Of a stretch of DNA of 64,000 nt, positions 36,093-45,736 are shown one piece after another. This stretch comes from Chryseobacterium gleum (lineage in GTDB: Bacteria; Bacteroidota; Bacteroidia; Flavobacteriales; BACL11): NCBI GenBank assembly GCA_945865535.1, contig CAMBDW010000005.1, forward strand, positions 1-64,000, given 5' to 3'. The translations under genes were made by a program, and so were the position numbers. Each line of letters starts with the position of its first letter. Positions within the stretch are counted from its first letter, which is position 1. Below the pieces are notes generated by a model, which was not told the DNA's origin, ran no database searches, and was given only the letters and a program-made list of their open reading frames with translations.

Positions 36093-37412
36093 CTACAAAG
36101 CTCTCACTGCTTTTTTGAATTGAAAACCTCTATCTTCATAATTTGCAAACAAATCAAAACTTGCACAAGCAGGAGATAGCAATACCACCTCACCTTTATT
36201 TGCTAAACTAAACGACTGATTAACAGCCTCACTCATTGATGAGGCCTGCACTATGGTATCTACTTTTCCTTGAAAAGATTTTATAATTTTCTGATTGTTC
36301 TGCCCTAAACAAATAATTGCTTTTACTTTATTTGTAACCATTTCATGCAATTCGAAATAGTCATTCCCTTTATCGACCCCACCAACAATCCAAACTACAT
36401 TCTTTTGCATGCTCTCTAGTGCAAACCAACAAGCATTTACATTTGTTGCTTTGGAATCGTTAATAAAATCAATACCGTGTACAGTAAGTACGTATTCTAA
36501 TCTGTGTTCTACATTCTGGAAATCAAGCATTGATTGTCTGATAAGTACATCTTTTACTTCAAAGACTCTAGCGGCCATTGCGGCAGCCATTGAATTAAAC
36601 ATGTTGTGTTTGCCTTGTAAGGCTAATTCTTGAATTGTCATAGTTTGATTATTTAGTTTAATTATTAATTCGTTATTATTTAAATATCCTCCCTCCTTTT
36701 GTTCGTAGATTAATGAAATTGGAAGTTTTTTTGCTTTTGTTTGTATTGCATTTACAAGTGAATCATCCGCATTATAAATCAGAAAATCAGTTGCCAATTG
36801 ATTTTCAGTAATTCTGAATTTTGATGCTGTATAATTCCCTAACTTGTAATCATATCTGTCTAGGTGATCAGGAGTTACATTTAAAATAATTGCAACATCA
36901 CTTCTAAAATTTTGAATACTATCTAGCTGAAAACTACTCAGCTCCAAAACGATATAATCATAATCTCTTTGGGCAATTGATAATGCAAATCCAACACCTA
37001 CATTTCCTGCAACTAAAACATCATAACCTGCATTTTTAAGCACATGGCCTAAGAGTAAAGTGGTGGTGGTTTTTCCATTACTTCCTGTAATAGCAGCAAT
37101 CTTTGCCTTTGTATATCTAAAAGCTAACTCCACCTCTGATATTACTGGAATACTCTGAAATTTGAGCTTCTGAATTAACTCTACTTTATCGGCAATTCCA
37201 GGACTTTTAACGACCTCATCAGCATTTAAAATCTTATCTAAAGTATGTTTCCCTTCTTCCCAATCAATCTCATTATTTAAAAGGACTTTTTTATTATCAT
37301 CCGTAATTTTTCCTTTATCAGAAACAAAAACATCAAAACCTTTTTTCTTTGCTAAAACAGCCGCACCTACACCACTGATTCCTGCTCCTAATACGACTAT
37401 TCTTTTACTCAT
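36093..37412 (-). CDS. murD: UDP-MurNAc-L-alanine:D-glutamate ligase
   Basis: Third Mur ligase, adding D-Glu. The Rossmann-type N-terminus LGAGISGVGAAVLAK (8-22) binds the UDP substrate, and the P-loop is ITGSNGKTTTT (108-118). LNVTPDHLDRY and INDSKATNVNAC are conserved MurD segments, and LLSPACASFDLFANYEDRG (in part, near the C-terminus) is diagnostic. Length is 439 residues. The ATG overlaps the mraY stop by one base (TAATG). Confidence 0.98.
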   Translation of the reverse strand: MSKRIVVLGAGISGVGAAVLAKKKGFDVFVSDKGKITDDNKKVLLNNEIDWEEGKHTLDKILNADEVVKSPGIADKVELIQKLKFQSIPVISEVELAFRYTKAKIAAITGSNGKTTTTLLLGHVLKNAGYDVLVAGNVGVGFALSIAQRDYDYIVLELSSFQLDSIQNFRSDVAIILNVTPDHLDRYDYKLGNYTASKFRITENQLATDFLIYNADDSLVNAIQTKAKKLPISLIYEQKEGGYLNNNELIIKLNNQTMTIQELALQGKHNMFNSMAAAMAARVFEVKDVLIRQSMLDFQNVEHRLEYVLTVHGIDFINDSKATNVNACWFALESMQKNVVWIVGGVDKGNDYFELHEMVTNKVKAIICLGQNNQKIIKSFQGKVDTIVQASSMSEAVNQSFSLANKGEVVLLSPACASFDLFANYEDRGFQFKKAVRAL

Positions 37413-38626
37413 TATCTTAACTTAAGAGTTACCACAGTTATCACCGCAAGCATGATTCCAACAATCCAAAATCGGGTTACAATTTTACTTTCGTGCATTC
37501 CTAATTTTTGATAATGATGATGCAAAGGAGCCATCTTAAAAATCCGTTTTCCCTCACCAAATTTGTTTTTTGTGTATTTGAAATAGCCAACCTGCATGAT
37601 TACTGATAAACTCTCCACTAAGAAAACCCCACACAATACAGGAATCAATAATTCCTTTCTAATTAAAATAGCTACTACAGCAATAATTCCTCCTAATGCT
37701 AGTGAACCGGTATCACCCATAAAAACCTGAGCGGGATAAGAATTATACCACATAAATCCAACACAGGCACCCACAAAAGCTGACATGTAAATCACCAATT
37801 CTCCTGTATCAGGGATATACATAATATTTAGATAATCAGCCGCAAAAATATTTCCAGACACATAGGCAAAGAGGGCTAAGGTTACCCCAATAATTGCGGA
37901 AATTCCTGTTGCTAGTCCATCAAGTCCATCAGTCATATTTGCCCCATTACTTACAGCAGTAATAATCACCACTACTATTAGTATAAAAAGAATCCAGGAA
38001 TACTCCTTCGCAGCATCTCCCATCCAAGAAGTTAAAGACTGATAATCAAACTCATTATTCTTAAAAAAGGGAGTAGTAGTTTTATATGATTTTTGAGCTA
38101 AATTATCTGATTTAACAAGTTCGGTTTCTGAGGATAAACTCACCTCATCTTTTACAACAATATCCGTATGAAAAACCATTACTAAGCCAACAATTAAACT
38201 GATACCAACTTGTCCTAAAATTTTAAACTTCCCCGCTAAACCTGCTTTATCTTTTTTAAAAACTTTTATATAGTCATCAATAAAACCAATAGCCCCCAAC
38301 CACAGTGTTGAAATAAGCATTATCTGAGTATAAATGTTATCTAATTTGGCAAATAATAGGGTTGGAATTAAAATTGCTGAAAGGATAATAAGCCCTCCCA
38401 TAGTTGGAGTTCCTTTTTTTGCTTCTTCTCCGCTAAGGCCAAGTGTTCTTATTTGCTCTCCAATTTGTTTTCTTTGAATCAATCTGATAATTTTTCCTCC
38501 AAAAACAAGAGAAACTAATAATGAAGTAATTACAGCCATTGCAGCACGAAAAGAAATATATTGAAACAATCCTGATCCAGGAAAATCGTAGGCACTGTGT
38601 AAATAATCGAATAAGTAGTATAACAT
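37412..38626 (-). CDS. mraY: Phospho-MurNAc-pentapeptide transferase
   Basis: Membrane enzyme that links phospho-MurNAc-pentapeptide to undecaprenyl phosphate (lipid I). Conserved loops are [13 protein letters not shown] near residue 71, GFIDDYIKV (catalytic Asp pair), the [10 protein letters not shown] motif, [12 protein letters not shown] and [10 protein letters not shown]. Ten helices are apparent. An insertion of roughly 60 polar residues between the DDYIKV region and the DGLDG motif makes it 404 residues instead of about 360; this insert is frequent in Bacteroidota MraY. It overlaps the murE stop by one base. Confidence 0.98.
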   Translation of the reverse strand: MLYYLFDYLHSAYDFPGSGLFQYISFRAAMAVITSLLVSLVFGGKIIRLIQRKQIGEQIRTLGLSGEEAKKGTPTMGGLIILSAILIPTLLFAKLDNIYTQIMLISTLWLGAIGFIDDYIKVFKKDKAGLAGKFKILGQVGISLIVGLVMVFHTDIVVKDEVSLSSETELVKSDNLAQKSYKTTTPFFKNNEFDYQSLTSWMGDAAKEYSWILFILIVVVIITAVSNGANMTDGLDGLATGISAIIGVTLALFAYVSGNIFAADYLNIMYIPDTGELVIYMSAFVGACVGFMWYNSYPAQVFMGDTGSLALGGIIAVVAILIRKELLIPVLCGVFLVESLSVIMQVGYFKYTKNKFGEGKRIFKMAPLHHHYQKLGMHESKIVTRFWIVGIMLAVITVVTLKLR

Positions 38627-40086
38627 TATTTTAAAATTATATTTAGTGATTGTTTTAATTCCTCCATATCATCAAATGGGAATTTTTCACCATTTATTTC
38701 TTGATATTTTTCATGGCCTTTACCAGCAAGTAGAATGATATCATTTTCATTAGCCAATTTTCCGGCTGTCATTATTGCTTGTCTCCTATCAGTAATGACA
38801 AGTACTTTTTTCTTTTGAACTGGAGATAGTCCAGCAATCATATCTTTAATAATATCATCAGGATTTTCTGATCTTGGATTATCGGAAGTAATGATGACTT
38901 GTGTGCTCAAATTACAAGCAACCTGTGCCATTAGTGGACGCTTACTTTTATCTCTATCACCTCCACATCCAACAATAGTAATTAAAGACTCCGAATTGGT
39001 TCTAATTGTATTTATAGTGCTAAGCACATTTTTTAAAGCATCATCAGTATGTGCATAATCAACAATTCCTGTAATAGCATCTTCATTTCTGATAAACTGA
39101 AATCTACCTTCAGCTGCATTCAACATACTTAAAGCAGTGAGCACCTCATAATCTTCAAAATCAAACTGTTTTGCAACAGCATACACTGCAAGGATATTAT
39201 ACGCATTAAAATCGCCAATTAGTTTTACCCAAACATCCACTTTATTGATTTGCAAAAGCATTCCTTCAAACTGATTTTCTAAAACTTTACATCTATAGTT
39301 GGCCAATGATTTTAAAGCATAAGACAACTTCTTTGCTTTAGTCCCTTCAAGCATCTTACTACCATTTTTATCATCTTTATTTACCAGCGCAAAGGCATCT
39401 TTATTTAACGAATCAAAAAAAGATTTCTTTACATCACGATACTCAGAGAATGTATGATGATAATCCAAATGATCTTGTGTGATATTTGTAAACACTCCTC
39501 CAGAAAAGTGTAAACCATTTACCCGCCCTTGGGTAAGAGCATGTGAGCTTACTTCCATAAAACAATAATCACAGCCTTTTTCAATCATTTCATGTAATAA
39601 ATAATTAATTTGCAAAGGATCGGGTGTAGTGTGTGTAGAAGGAATTATTTTATCAAGTATTTTATTCTCAATTGTAGAAAGCATCCCCACTTTATTGTTA
39701 AGTAGTGTAAAAAGTTGATGTAATAAACTGACAATTGTAGTTTTACCATTTGTACCCGTTACACCAACTAATTTAATTCTCTCTGAAGGATTGTTATAGA
39801 AATTGGCTGAAATTACACCTAATGCATTATAAGAATTCGCAACTTGGACATAAGTTATTTTATCATTTAATTGGGATGGTAGTTGCTCAACAATAATTGC
39901 AATTGCGCCTTCTTTTATAGTTTTTTGAATGTATTGGTGTCCATCTGAAATTGTTCCTTTTATCGCAATAAATAATCCTTTTTTCTGAATTTTTCTTGAA
40001 TCAAACTGAACATCAGAAATTTCAATATTAGTTGAACCAATTAGCTTTAAAATATTTACTTTGTACAACAGGTCTTGTAATTTCAT
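38626..40086 (-). CDS. murE: UDP-MurNAc-tripeptide synthetase, meso-DAP type
   Basis: Adds the third amino acid to the peptidoglycan stem. The P-loop is VTGTNGKTT (109-117), the carbamylated-lysine region follows in the STHTTPDPL context (150-158), and [12 protein letters not shown] is conserved. The motif DNPRSENP (402-409) matches the DNPRxEDP-type pattern read as specificity for meso-diaminopimelate. Length is 486 residues. TAATG overlap with ftsI upstream and mraY downstream implies tight coupling. Confidence 0.97.
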   Translation of the reverse strand: MKLQDLLYKVNILKLIGSTNIEISDVQFDSRKIQKKGLFIAIKGTISDGHQYIQKTIKEGAIAIIVEQLPSQLNDKITYVQVANSYNALGVISANFYNNPSERIKLVGVTGTNGKTTIVSLLHQLFTLLNNKVGMLSTIENKILDKIIPSTHTTPDPLQINYLLHEMIEKGCDYCFMEVSSHALTQGRVNGLHFSGGVFTNITQDHLDYHHTFSEYRDVKKSFFDSLNKDAFALVNKDDKNGSKMLEGTKAKKLSYALKSLANYRCKVLENQFEGMLLQINKVDVWVKLIGDFNAYNILAVYAVAKQFDFEDYEVLTALSMLNAAEGRFQFIRNEDAITGIVDYAHTDDALKNVLSTINTIRTNSESLITIVGCGGDRDKSKRPLMAQVACNLSTQVIITSDNPRSENPDDIIKDMIAGLSPVQKKKVLVITDRRQAIMTAGKLANENDIILLAGKGHEKYQEINGEKFPFDDMEELKQSLNIILK

Positions 40087-42188
40087 TATGCTAATTCTAA
40101 TTTAATTACACTTCCTTTTTTGAAATACTCTCCAATTTTAATAGATTGATTCACAACACCTCCTGATCCAGTAACTTTTACCTGAATACCATAGCTTTCC
40201 AAAAGATACAGTGCATCTTTCAAATTTAATCCACTTAAATCTGGCATTATGCCTCTTTGCAAATCCTTTTCAATTTTATTTACCAATAACTTAATCTCTT
40301 TTTCGGAGGTTTGCAAAGGCGTATAAGCTGCTTTGGTTTGCTTATTTGAAGCACTTAAATTCTTCAGCACCAGATTTGATTTTGCTAAATCCCCTTGTTT
40401 TATTTGTGGTAGTTTTATAACACTATCTAAACTAGCTATAGGATTTTGAATATTCATCCCCATAGCGAAAACCTTATCTGCTAATTCTTTAAAAATAGGA
40501 GCGGCAACTGTACCGCCATAAATCTTTCCATTCTTTGGATTATTAATCACAACTATGCAGGAATATTTTGGGTTATCGGCTGGGAAAAATCCTACAAAAG
40601 AAGCTTGATACGTCTTTCCTTCCCCTCCCTTTCTACCAGCATAATTAAGAACAGCTGTTCCTGTTTTGCCTCCAATCTGATATTTATCAGTATAAATATT
40701 TTTTGCCGTCCCTTCTTCAACAACTCCTATTAATAATGGCATAACTTTATCAATCGTGCTTTGAGAACAAATAGAGGGATTAATCACTTCAGGAGATTTT
40801 TTAACTAATTCTCTTCCTTCTGAAACAATTGAAGTGGTAAAAATAGGCTTCATCATCTTACCTCTATTTGCAATTGCATTATAGAAAGTTAGTACATGCA
40901 AAGGAGTTAAAGCCATTTCATAACCTGTTGACATCCAAGGTAATGATAATCCAGACCAACTATTTGAATTAGGGTCCGGCATTTTTAATCCAGCTGGATA
41001 TGGCAACTCAAGCTCCAAAGGAGTGCTTAAGCCCATTTTATAAATTCTATCAGTAAATTCAGAGGGATTCCCCTTGTAACTATTATTAATAATTGTTGAG
41101 ATGCCCACATTTGATGAGATAATAAACGCTTTTTTTATAGATACTCTTCTCAAATTGTGAGGCGAGTCTACCATTACCTTATCATAATATGTTATTCTTC
41201 CTCCATGCAGATCAACTGAATCGGTCACTTCAAATTTTCCATCCTCTAATCCAGCAATTACTGATGCCAACTTAAAAGTTGATCCAGGGGCAACATGCTC
41301 AGCCATAGCATAATTAAACCGCTCACTTACTCTATAAAGCGTATCATTTTGAAGTGTATCTTTTTTTAAATTTGCAATTACTTTTATTGCTCCTGTTGCA
41401 ACCTCCATAAGCACAACACAACCCCATTCAGCATTTTGATTTATCAAAGTTCTTTCTAAAGATTTTTCAGCAACATCCTGCATATCAATATTTATAGTAG
41501 TTACTACATCCTTGCCTGGTTTTGGCATTTTATTACCCTTGGAATCTTGTGAGATCCAAATTCCTTGATCTATTTTTCTTTTAAGATGAGTGCCATCTAT
41601 GCCTGATAAAATTAAATCATACGCTCTTTCAACTCCAACTGGATTTACTTCTCTATGCTCTCCAATTGTTCTGTGGGCTAATTCTCCAAAAGGAGTCTCT
41701 CTATTGGGTCTTTGCTCAGCAATTAAGCCTCCTTTATTCTGATCTAATTTAAGAATGGGAAGCCGCTTTAAGGCAAGTAACTCATTATGATTTACTCTTA
41801 ACTTGAACCTTACATATCTATTCTTTTTTGATTTTTTTGATATCCGCAAAAACTGCTCGTACTCACTAGCAGTTTTATCTCCAAATAAATCAGAAAGCCC
41901 TTTTGAAAGTGCTACAATATCTCTTTCAAATAACTCATAGTCTATCACACTCATATCAAGATAAACATTGTAAAGAGGCATTGATACTGCTAGTAAAGAG
42001 CCGTCATCAGCCAATATATTTCCTCTAGGAGCCTCTACATTAACAAACTTTGGCTGAGAGTTTGTATTAATTGGGATGTCAAATTGTTGAATTTTTACAA
42101 TTTGCGCAATCAGCCCAAAGGAAATAAGCAGCATAAATAGGTACAATCCTATTATTCTAAAATTATTATTTTTTGCTTTCTCTTTCAT
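40086..42188 (-). CDS. ftsI: Division-specific penicillin-binding protein with PASTA domain
   Basis: Class B transpeptidase (PBP3/FtsI type) that cross-links septal peptidoglycan. It has a cytoplasmic N-terminus, one membrane helix (about residues 12-31), and the dimerisation region with APRGNILADDG (53-63). In the transpeptidase domain the active site is S303 in PGSTFK, the SxN motif SSN (358-360) and the KTG motif (508-510). A single PASTA domain occupies the last 55 residues (MPDLSGLNLKDAL to the end). Length is 700 residues, within the Bacteroidota range. Its start overlaps the ftsL stop by one base. Confidence 0.97.
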   Translation of the reverse strand: MKEKAKNNNFRIIGLYLFMLLISFGLIAQIVKIQQFDIPINTNSQPKFVNVEAPRGNILADDGSLLAVSMPLYNVYLDMSVIDYELFERDIVALSKGLSDLFGDKTASEYEQFLRISKKSKKNRYVRFKLRVNHNELLALKRLPILKLDQNKGGLIAEQRPNRETPFGELAHRTIGEHREVNPVGVERAYDLILSGIDGTHLKRKIDQGIWISQDSKGNKMPKPGKDVVTTINIDMQDVAEKSLERTLINQNAEWGCVVLMEVATGAIKVIANLKKDTLQNDTLYRVSERFNYAMAEHVAPGSTFKLASVIAGLEDGKFEVTDSVDLHGGRITYYDKVMVDSPHNLRRVSIKKAFIISSNVGISTIINNSYKGNPSEFTDRIYKMGLSTPLELELPYPAGLKMPDPNSNSWSGLSLPWMSTGYEMALTPLHVLTFYNAIANRGKMMKPIFTTSIVSEGRELVKKSPEVINPSICSQSTIDKVMPLLIGVVEEGTAKNIYTDKYQIGGKTGTAVLNYAGRKGGEGKTYQASFVGFFPADNPKYSCIVVINNPKNGKIYGGTVAAPIFKELADKVFAMGMNIQNPIASLDSVIKLPQIKQGDLAKSNLVLKNLSASNKQTKAAYTPLQTSEKEIKLLVNKIEKDLQRGIMPDLSGLNLKDALYLLESYGIQVKVTGSGGVVNQSIKIGEYFKKGSVIKLELA

Positions 42189-42511
42189 TATTTTTCAATA
42201 ATTTCAGCAGGAGTTAGAGCTGTTTTTAATCCTTGATCTTCAACCAAGATCTCAATAACTGACCTTCTATACATACTCATTAATTCGGATTTTGTGGTAA
42301 TGGAAGTCAGTCTTAAATCTGATATTTCTTTTTCTAGTGCAATAGATTTTTTTAGTAGTCCCTCAGCATTAAAAGAGGATCGAATATTTATCAAACCCAA
42401 AGCCACTATCATCAACAAAAAAGGAATTAATTTTGTGTTACTTTTTTCAGTAATAAATTCGCCCTTTAAAATAGAGCTAAGCGTATTTGAACTATCCTTT
42501 TTAGTTGTCAT
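42188..42511 (-). CDS. ftsL: FtsL-like division protein
   Basis: Small bitopic membrane protein: about 27 cytoplasmic residues, a hydrophobic helix (LIPFLLMIVALGLINI), then a periplasmic helical part with heptad-like spacing (LLKKSIALEKEISDLRLTSITTKSEL). This matches the Bacteroidota FtsL family, which is very divergent from enterobacterial FtsL. The call rests mainly on size, topology and its place between rsmH and ftsI. Its start overlaps the end of rsmH by 11 bases. Confidence 0.85.
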   Translation of the reverse strand: MTTKKDSSNTLSSILKGEFITEKSNTKLIPFLLMIVALGLINIRSSFNAEGLLKKSIALEKEISDLRLTSITTKSELMSMYRRSVIEILVEDQGLKTALTPAEIIEK

Positions 42512-43415
42512 TAATTTTTTCTGCTATCCTTAATTTTGCGCTTCTTGCTCTTGAATTTTCTTTAGTCTCAAGATCAGAAGCCACAATCACTTTGCTATTT
42601 ATTTCTTTTAATTTTTTTATCGGATTACCAAAAAAATCTTGCTCCATTTTTCCTTCAAAATTTCCTTTTTTCATCAAATTTTTAACTAGCCGATCTTCTA
42701 ATGAATGATAGGATAAAACCACTAATCTTCCCTCAAGATTTAACAATTCCTCAGCACTTAATAGCATTTCTTTAAGAGCTGCGATCTCATCATTAACTTC
42801 AATTCTTATGGCCTGAAAAACTCTTGCTAAAAACTGATTCCTAAACTTTTCTGGAGACAAATCACGAATTGCATCTATCAACTCAGTTGTAGTATTAATT
42901 CTAAAAATCTCTCTTGCAATTGCAATTTTATTAGCAATTCTTCTTGAATTTCTTAACTCTCCATATTTAAAAAGCACATTGGCCAAATCTTCTTCCGAAT
43001 AATCATTAATTACATCTTTTGCAGATAAATTAGAATTCATATTCATTCTCATATCAAGCTGACCATCAAACCTTGTAGAAAACCCTCTTTCAGCAACATC
43101 AAATTGATGAGAGGACACCCCTAAGTCTGCAAGCAAGCCATCAATTTTTATTACTCCCTCCATTTTTAAAAAATTCTTGAGATGTCTAAAGTTTGCATTT
43201 ATCAATTTAAAACTGGGTTGATTAATATCATTAGTCTTGGTACTATCATCTTGATCAAAAGCAAATAATTTTCCCCCATTTAATTTACTCAAGATTGATT
43301 TTGAATGTCCACCGCCCCCAAAAGTGACATCAACATAAATTCCTTCTGGCTTAATTTTCAGCCCCTGTATACATTCGTTTAATAATACCGGATTATGATA
43401 GACCATCAGATCCAT
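42501..43415 (-). CDS. rsmH: 16S rRNA (cytosine1402-N4)-methyltransferase
   Basis: SAM-dependent methyltransferase (MraW) acting on C1402 of 16S rRNA in the ribosomal P-site region. Conserved features are YHNPVLLNECI at the N-terminus, the SAM motif VDVTFGGGGHSKSIL (28-42), LADLGVSSHQFD, ERGFSTRFDGQLDMRM and the C-terminal FQAIRIEVNDE and LSYHSLEDRLVKN. Length is 304 residues. Two starts are close: ATG 43415 and ATG 43406 (giving MVYHNPVLL); the second is slightly closer to the common family start. It overlaps the mraZ end in either case. Confidence 0.97.
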   Translation of the reverse strand: MDLMVYHNPVLLNECIQGLKIKPEGIYVDVTFGGGGHSKSILSKLNGGKLFAFDQDDSTKTNDINQPSFKLINANFRHLKNFLKMEGVIKIDGLLADLGVSSHQFDVAERGFSTRFDGQLDMRMNMNSNLSAKDVINDYSEEDLANVLFKYGELRNSRRIANKIAIAREIFRINTTTELIDAIRDLSPEKFRNQFLARVFQAIRIEVNDEIAALKEMLLSAEELLNLEGRLVVLSYHSLEDRLVKNLMKKGNFEGKMEQDFFGNPIKKLKEINSKVIVASDLETKENSRARSAKLRIAEKINDN

Positions 43416-43869
43416 TTACAGCTTGATTCCCCATCACATCTTCAGCTAGACTTCCAAAATCTTTTAATGTTTCAGAAACAGATGATTCATATCTAGTCTT
43501 GTCCCAAATCTCAATCATATTCACTGATGATGAAAGCACAATCTCTTTTTCCAAACCAGCAAACGCTAATAAATCTTTTGGTATAAGAAATCTTCCTGAA
43601 CCATCCACCTCAACAACTTTCAATCCCGCCATGTAAGATCTGATAAAATCGTTGTTCTTTTTCACAAAACGATTCAGTTTATTTACCTGTCCAACAACCT
43701 GATTCCACTCAATCATAGGATGAATCTCCAAGCACTGGTTAAATACCGATCGCTTTATCACAAAGCCTTCATGAATTACTTTCTGCAACTGCTTTTTAAG
43801 TGCATTAGGAAACATAACTCGCCCTTTAGCATCTGCTTTGCATTCGTATGTTCCTATAATGTTAATCAC
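43393..43869 (-). CDS. mraZ: Transcriptional regulator MraZ
   Basis: AbrB-like DNA-binding protein and repressor of the dcw cluster, where it binds phased repeats upstream of its own gene. Two SpoVT/AbrB-type halves are seen: GTYECKADAKGRVMFP (6-21) and the second KVVEVDGSGRFLIPKDLLAFAG. Length is 158 residues. The start is GTG at 43869; no closer ATG exists. It is the first gene of the dcw run, and GTGGGG repeats lie 41-87 bases upstream, exactly where its operator is expected. Confidence 0.96.
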   Translation of the reverse strand: MINIIGTYECKADAKGRVMFPNALKKQLQKVIHEGFVIKRSVFNQCLEIHPMIEWNQVVGQVNKLNRFVKKNNDFIRSYMAGLKVVEVDGSGRFLIPKDLLAFAGLEKEIVLSSSVNMIEIWDKTRYESSVSETLKDFGSLAEDVMGNQAVNGSDGLS

Positions 43870-43909
43870 TATGTTTTGTTTTAAATCTGGGTGCTAATAT
43901 ACGAATAAA

Positions 43910-43956
43910 CCCCACTTTTCCCCACTCTACCCCACTTTGTTAATAACTTTACCCAC
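43910..43956 (-). promoter_or_regulatory. MraZ boxes: phased GTGGGG repeats upstream of mraZ
   Basis: On the minus strand GTGGGG occurs three times with an exact 10-base period (plus-strand CCCCAC at 43910, 43920 and 43930), and a fourth GTGGG lies 21 bases further upstream (43952-43956). MraZ is known to bind TGGGN repeats at 10-base spacing. A -7-like TATATTAG (43894-43901, one base off consensus) lies just downstream, so binding here would cover the -33 region of the dcw promoter. Confidence 0.88.
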
Positions 43957-43989
43957 ATAATTCCATTTATACGCTATTGATTTTGGCCG

Positions 43990-44019
43990 TTGACATTAAT
44001 AAATATTTTCGTTTCTTTG
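43990..44019 (+). promoter_or_regulatory. Putative promoter of the alpha/beta hydrolase gene
   Basis: TTG at 43990-43992 and TTTCTTTG at 44012-44019 are 19 bases apart, the usual Bacteroidota -33/-7 spacing; the -7 element differs from TAnnTTTG at one position. The ATG follows 23 bases later. It is divergent from the mraZ promoter, with the MraZ boxes in between. Confidence 0.45.
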
Positions 44020-44042
44020 TAATCTAAAATCTACAACTACCT

Positions 44043-44795
44043 ATGATTAAAAAAGAAGGAAAGTTTAAATGGCTAGAAGAAGGTACAGGTGGGAAGCCAA
44101 TAATTTTACTTCATGGTTTAATGGGAGGCATTGATAATTTTGGGGAAATGGTTGATTTCATTTCAGCTGAGTACAAGGTTTATGGACTTGACTTAAAACT
44201 TTTTGAAGGACGCTTACTAAAAGTTTCCGTCACATCCTTAAGCGATTACCTACATAAGTTTATGAGGCATCTTAATCTTAAAAGCGCTGTCTTAATAGGA
44301 AATTCTATGGGAGGGCATATTGGGTTGATTTTCGCAAAAGAACATCCAGAAATGGTTGATGGCCTTATTCTAACGGGTAGTTCTGGACTTTATGAAAGCG
44401 CTATGGGCGACTCTTTTCCTAGAAGAGGAGATAAAGACTACATCCGAAAAAAAACTGAAGAAGTATTTTATGATCCAAAAGTAGCTACTGATGAGCTAGT
44501 AGATAGTGTTTTTGAAATTGCAACAAATAGAATCTCTACCCTTAAATTATTAGCTTATGCCAAATCTGCAATAAGACATAATATGGCTGAGGACTTGCCT
44601 AATTTGACAATGCCAGTATGTTTAATTTGGGGAGCAGAAGACAAGGTAACTCCACCACACGTTGCTGAGGCATTTCATAAATTATTACCAAACTCTGAGC
44701 TAAATTGGATTTCTTTATGCGGACATGCCCCTATGTGGGAACACCCAAAAAGATTTAGTGAAATTGTACTTCATTTTCTGAAAAACAAATTCTAG
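44043..44795 (+). CDS. Alpha/beta-fold hydrolase
   Basis: Cytoplasmic serine hydrolase of the alpha/beta fold, substrate unknown. The oxyanion loop is LLHGLMGG (residues about 23-30), the nucleophile serine lies in GNSMGG (about 89-94), and the acid Asp in WGAEDKVTPP and the His in CGHAPMWEHP complete the triad. At 250 residues without signal peptide, it resembles the esterase, lipase and MhpC-like groups. It is divergent from mraZ and probably co-transcribed with ysxC, 7 bases downstream. Confidence 0.9.
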   Translation: MIKKEGKFKWLEEGTGGKPIILLHGLMGGIDNFGEMVDFISAEYKVYGLDLKLFEGRLLKVSVTSLSDYLHKFMRHLNLKSAVLIGNSMGGHIGLIFAKEHPEMVDGLILTGSSGLYESAMGDSFPRRGDKDYIRKKTEEVFYDPKVATDELVDSVFEIATNRISTLKLLAYAKSAIRHNMAEDLPNLTMPVCLIWGAEDKVTPPHVAEAFHKLLPNSELNWISLCGHAPMWEHPKRFSEIVLHFLKNKF

Positions 44796-44802
44796 AAAAT
44801 TT

Positions 44803-45417
44803 ATGACAATTAAAACTGCAGAATTTGTAATTAGCAATACTGATTACAAAAGATGTCCGTCACCACAAATGGCTGAATATGCTTTTATTGGCAGGTCGAA
44901 TGTTGGAAAATCATCTTTAATAAATGCTTTGGTTAACAACAAAAACTTAGCCAAAACATCAGCAAGACCTGGAAAAACACAATTAATAAATCATTTTTTA
45001 ATAAATAAAACATGGTACTTGGTTGACTTGCCAGGATACGGATTTGCGAAAATATCTAAAGAAAAAAGAGCTGAATTTCATGATATGATAAGCGAATATT
45101 TATTAAATAGAACAAACCTTATGTGTCTTTTTGTTTTGATAGACAGCCGTCATAATCCACAAGCAATTGATCAAGAATTCATCCAATGGCTTGCTGAAAA
45201 CGAAATTCCTTTTGTGCTGGTTTTTACAAAAACAGATAAACTAGGAAAAACTGTACTTTTGAAAAATATTGAGGAGTATAAATTAGAACTGCTAAAACAG
45301 TGGGAGGAACTTCCTAAGATATTTATCACCTCAGCAGAAAAGAAAACAGGACTAAGTGAAATTACAACATATATTGAGCAACTGAATCCTCAGTTTAAAG
45401 AAATAACTACCCCTTAA
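44803..45417 (+). CDS. ysxC: Ribosome biogenesis GTPase YsxC/EngB
   Basis: Small GTPase required for assembly of the large ribosomal subunit. G-motifs are GRSNVGKSSLINAL (G1), SARPGKTQ (G2), DLPGYGFA (G3), FTKTDK (G4) and ITSAEKKTG (G5). Its 204 residues fit. Its 3' end overlaps the 3' end of the convergent gldC by 11 bases. Confidence 0.97.
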   Translation: MTIKTAEFVISNTDYKRCPSPQMAEYAFIGRSNVGKSSLINALVNNKNLAKTSARPGKTQLINHFLINKTWYLVDLPGYGFAKISKEKRAEFHDMISEYLLNRTNLMCLFVLIDSRHNPQAIDQEFIQWLAENEIPFVLVFTKTDKLGKTVLLKNIEEYKLELLKQWEELPKIFITSAEKKTGLSEITTYIEQLNPQFKEITTP

Positions 45418-45730
45418 TCTTTGTTTCCTGGGCAAAAAACTCACAATAATCTCTTAAAGCACCTGCAAGCTTATCCTGTCCTGTGGCTTTTTCCAAAGAA
45501 GTAGCCATGGCTATCATTGTTTGATGATACATAATAAACATCTCATGTATAGGCATATCTTTTGTCCATAAATCAATTCGTAAAGTTTCTTTTGTTTTTG
45601 CTGCCCAAGCCGATATCATTAACGCTTTAATATTACCCTCATTTGCAACGCCATCACTTGCATCCATTTTGATGTTTACTGGTAAGTGATTTTCATCCAA
45701 CTCAACTTCAAATTTTAAGCTCTTTTTCAT
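45407..45730 (-). CDS. gldC: Gliding motility protein GldC
   Basis: Small soluble protein (107 residues) first found beside gldB in gliding Bacteroidota, where it enhances but is not essential for gliding. The sequence has the family pattern SLKFEVELDENHLPVNIKMDASD (in part) and the C-terminal half KDMPIHEMFIMYHQTMIAMA with KLAGALRDYCEFFAQ. No signal peptide is seen, so a cytoplasmic location is likely. It starts 6 bases after the gldB stop, and its end overlaps ysxC on the opposite strand. Confidence 0.93.
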   Translation of the reverse strand: MKKSLKFEVELDENHLPVNIKMDASDGVANEGNIKALMISAWAAKTKETLRIDLWTKDMPIHEMFIMYHQTMIAMATSLEKATGQDKLAGALRDYCEFFAQETKIKG

Positions 45731-45736
45731 TATTTT

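Noticed and set aside
43910-43956. Tandem GTGGGG repeats as a CRISPR-like or simple-sequence repeat
   Set aside because: Units are only 6 bases at 10-base phase, directly upstream of mraZ. This is the known MraZ operator layout.
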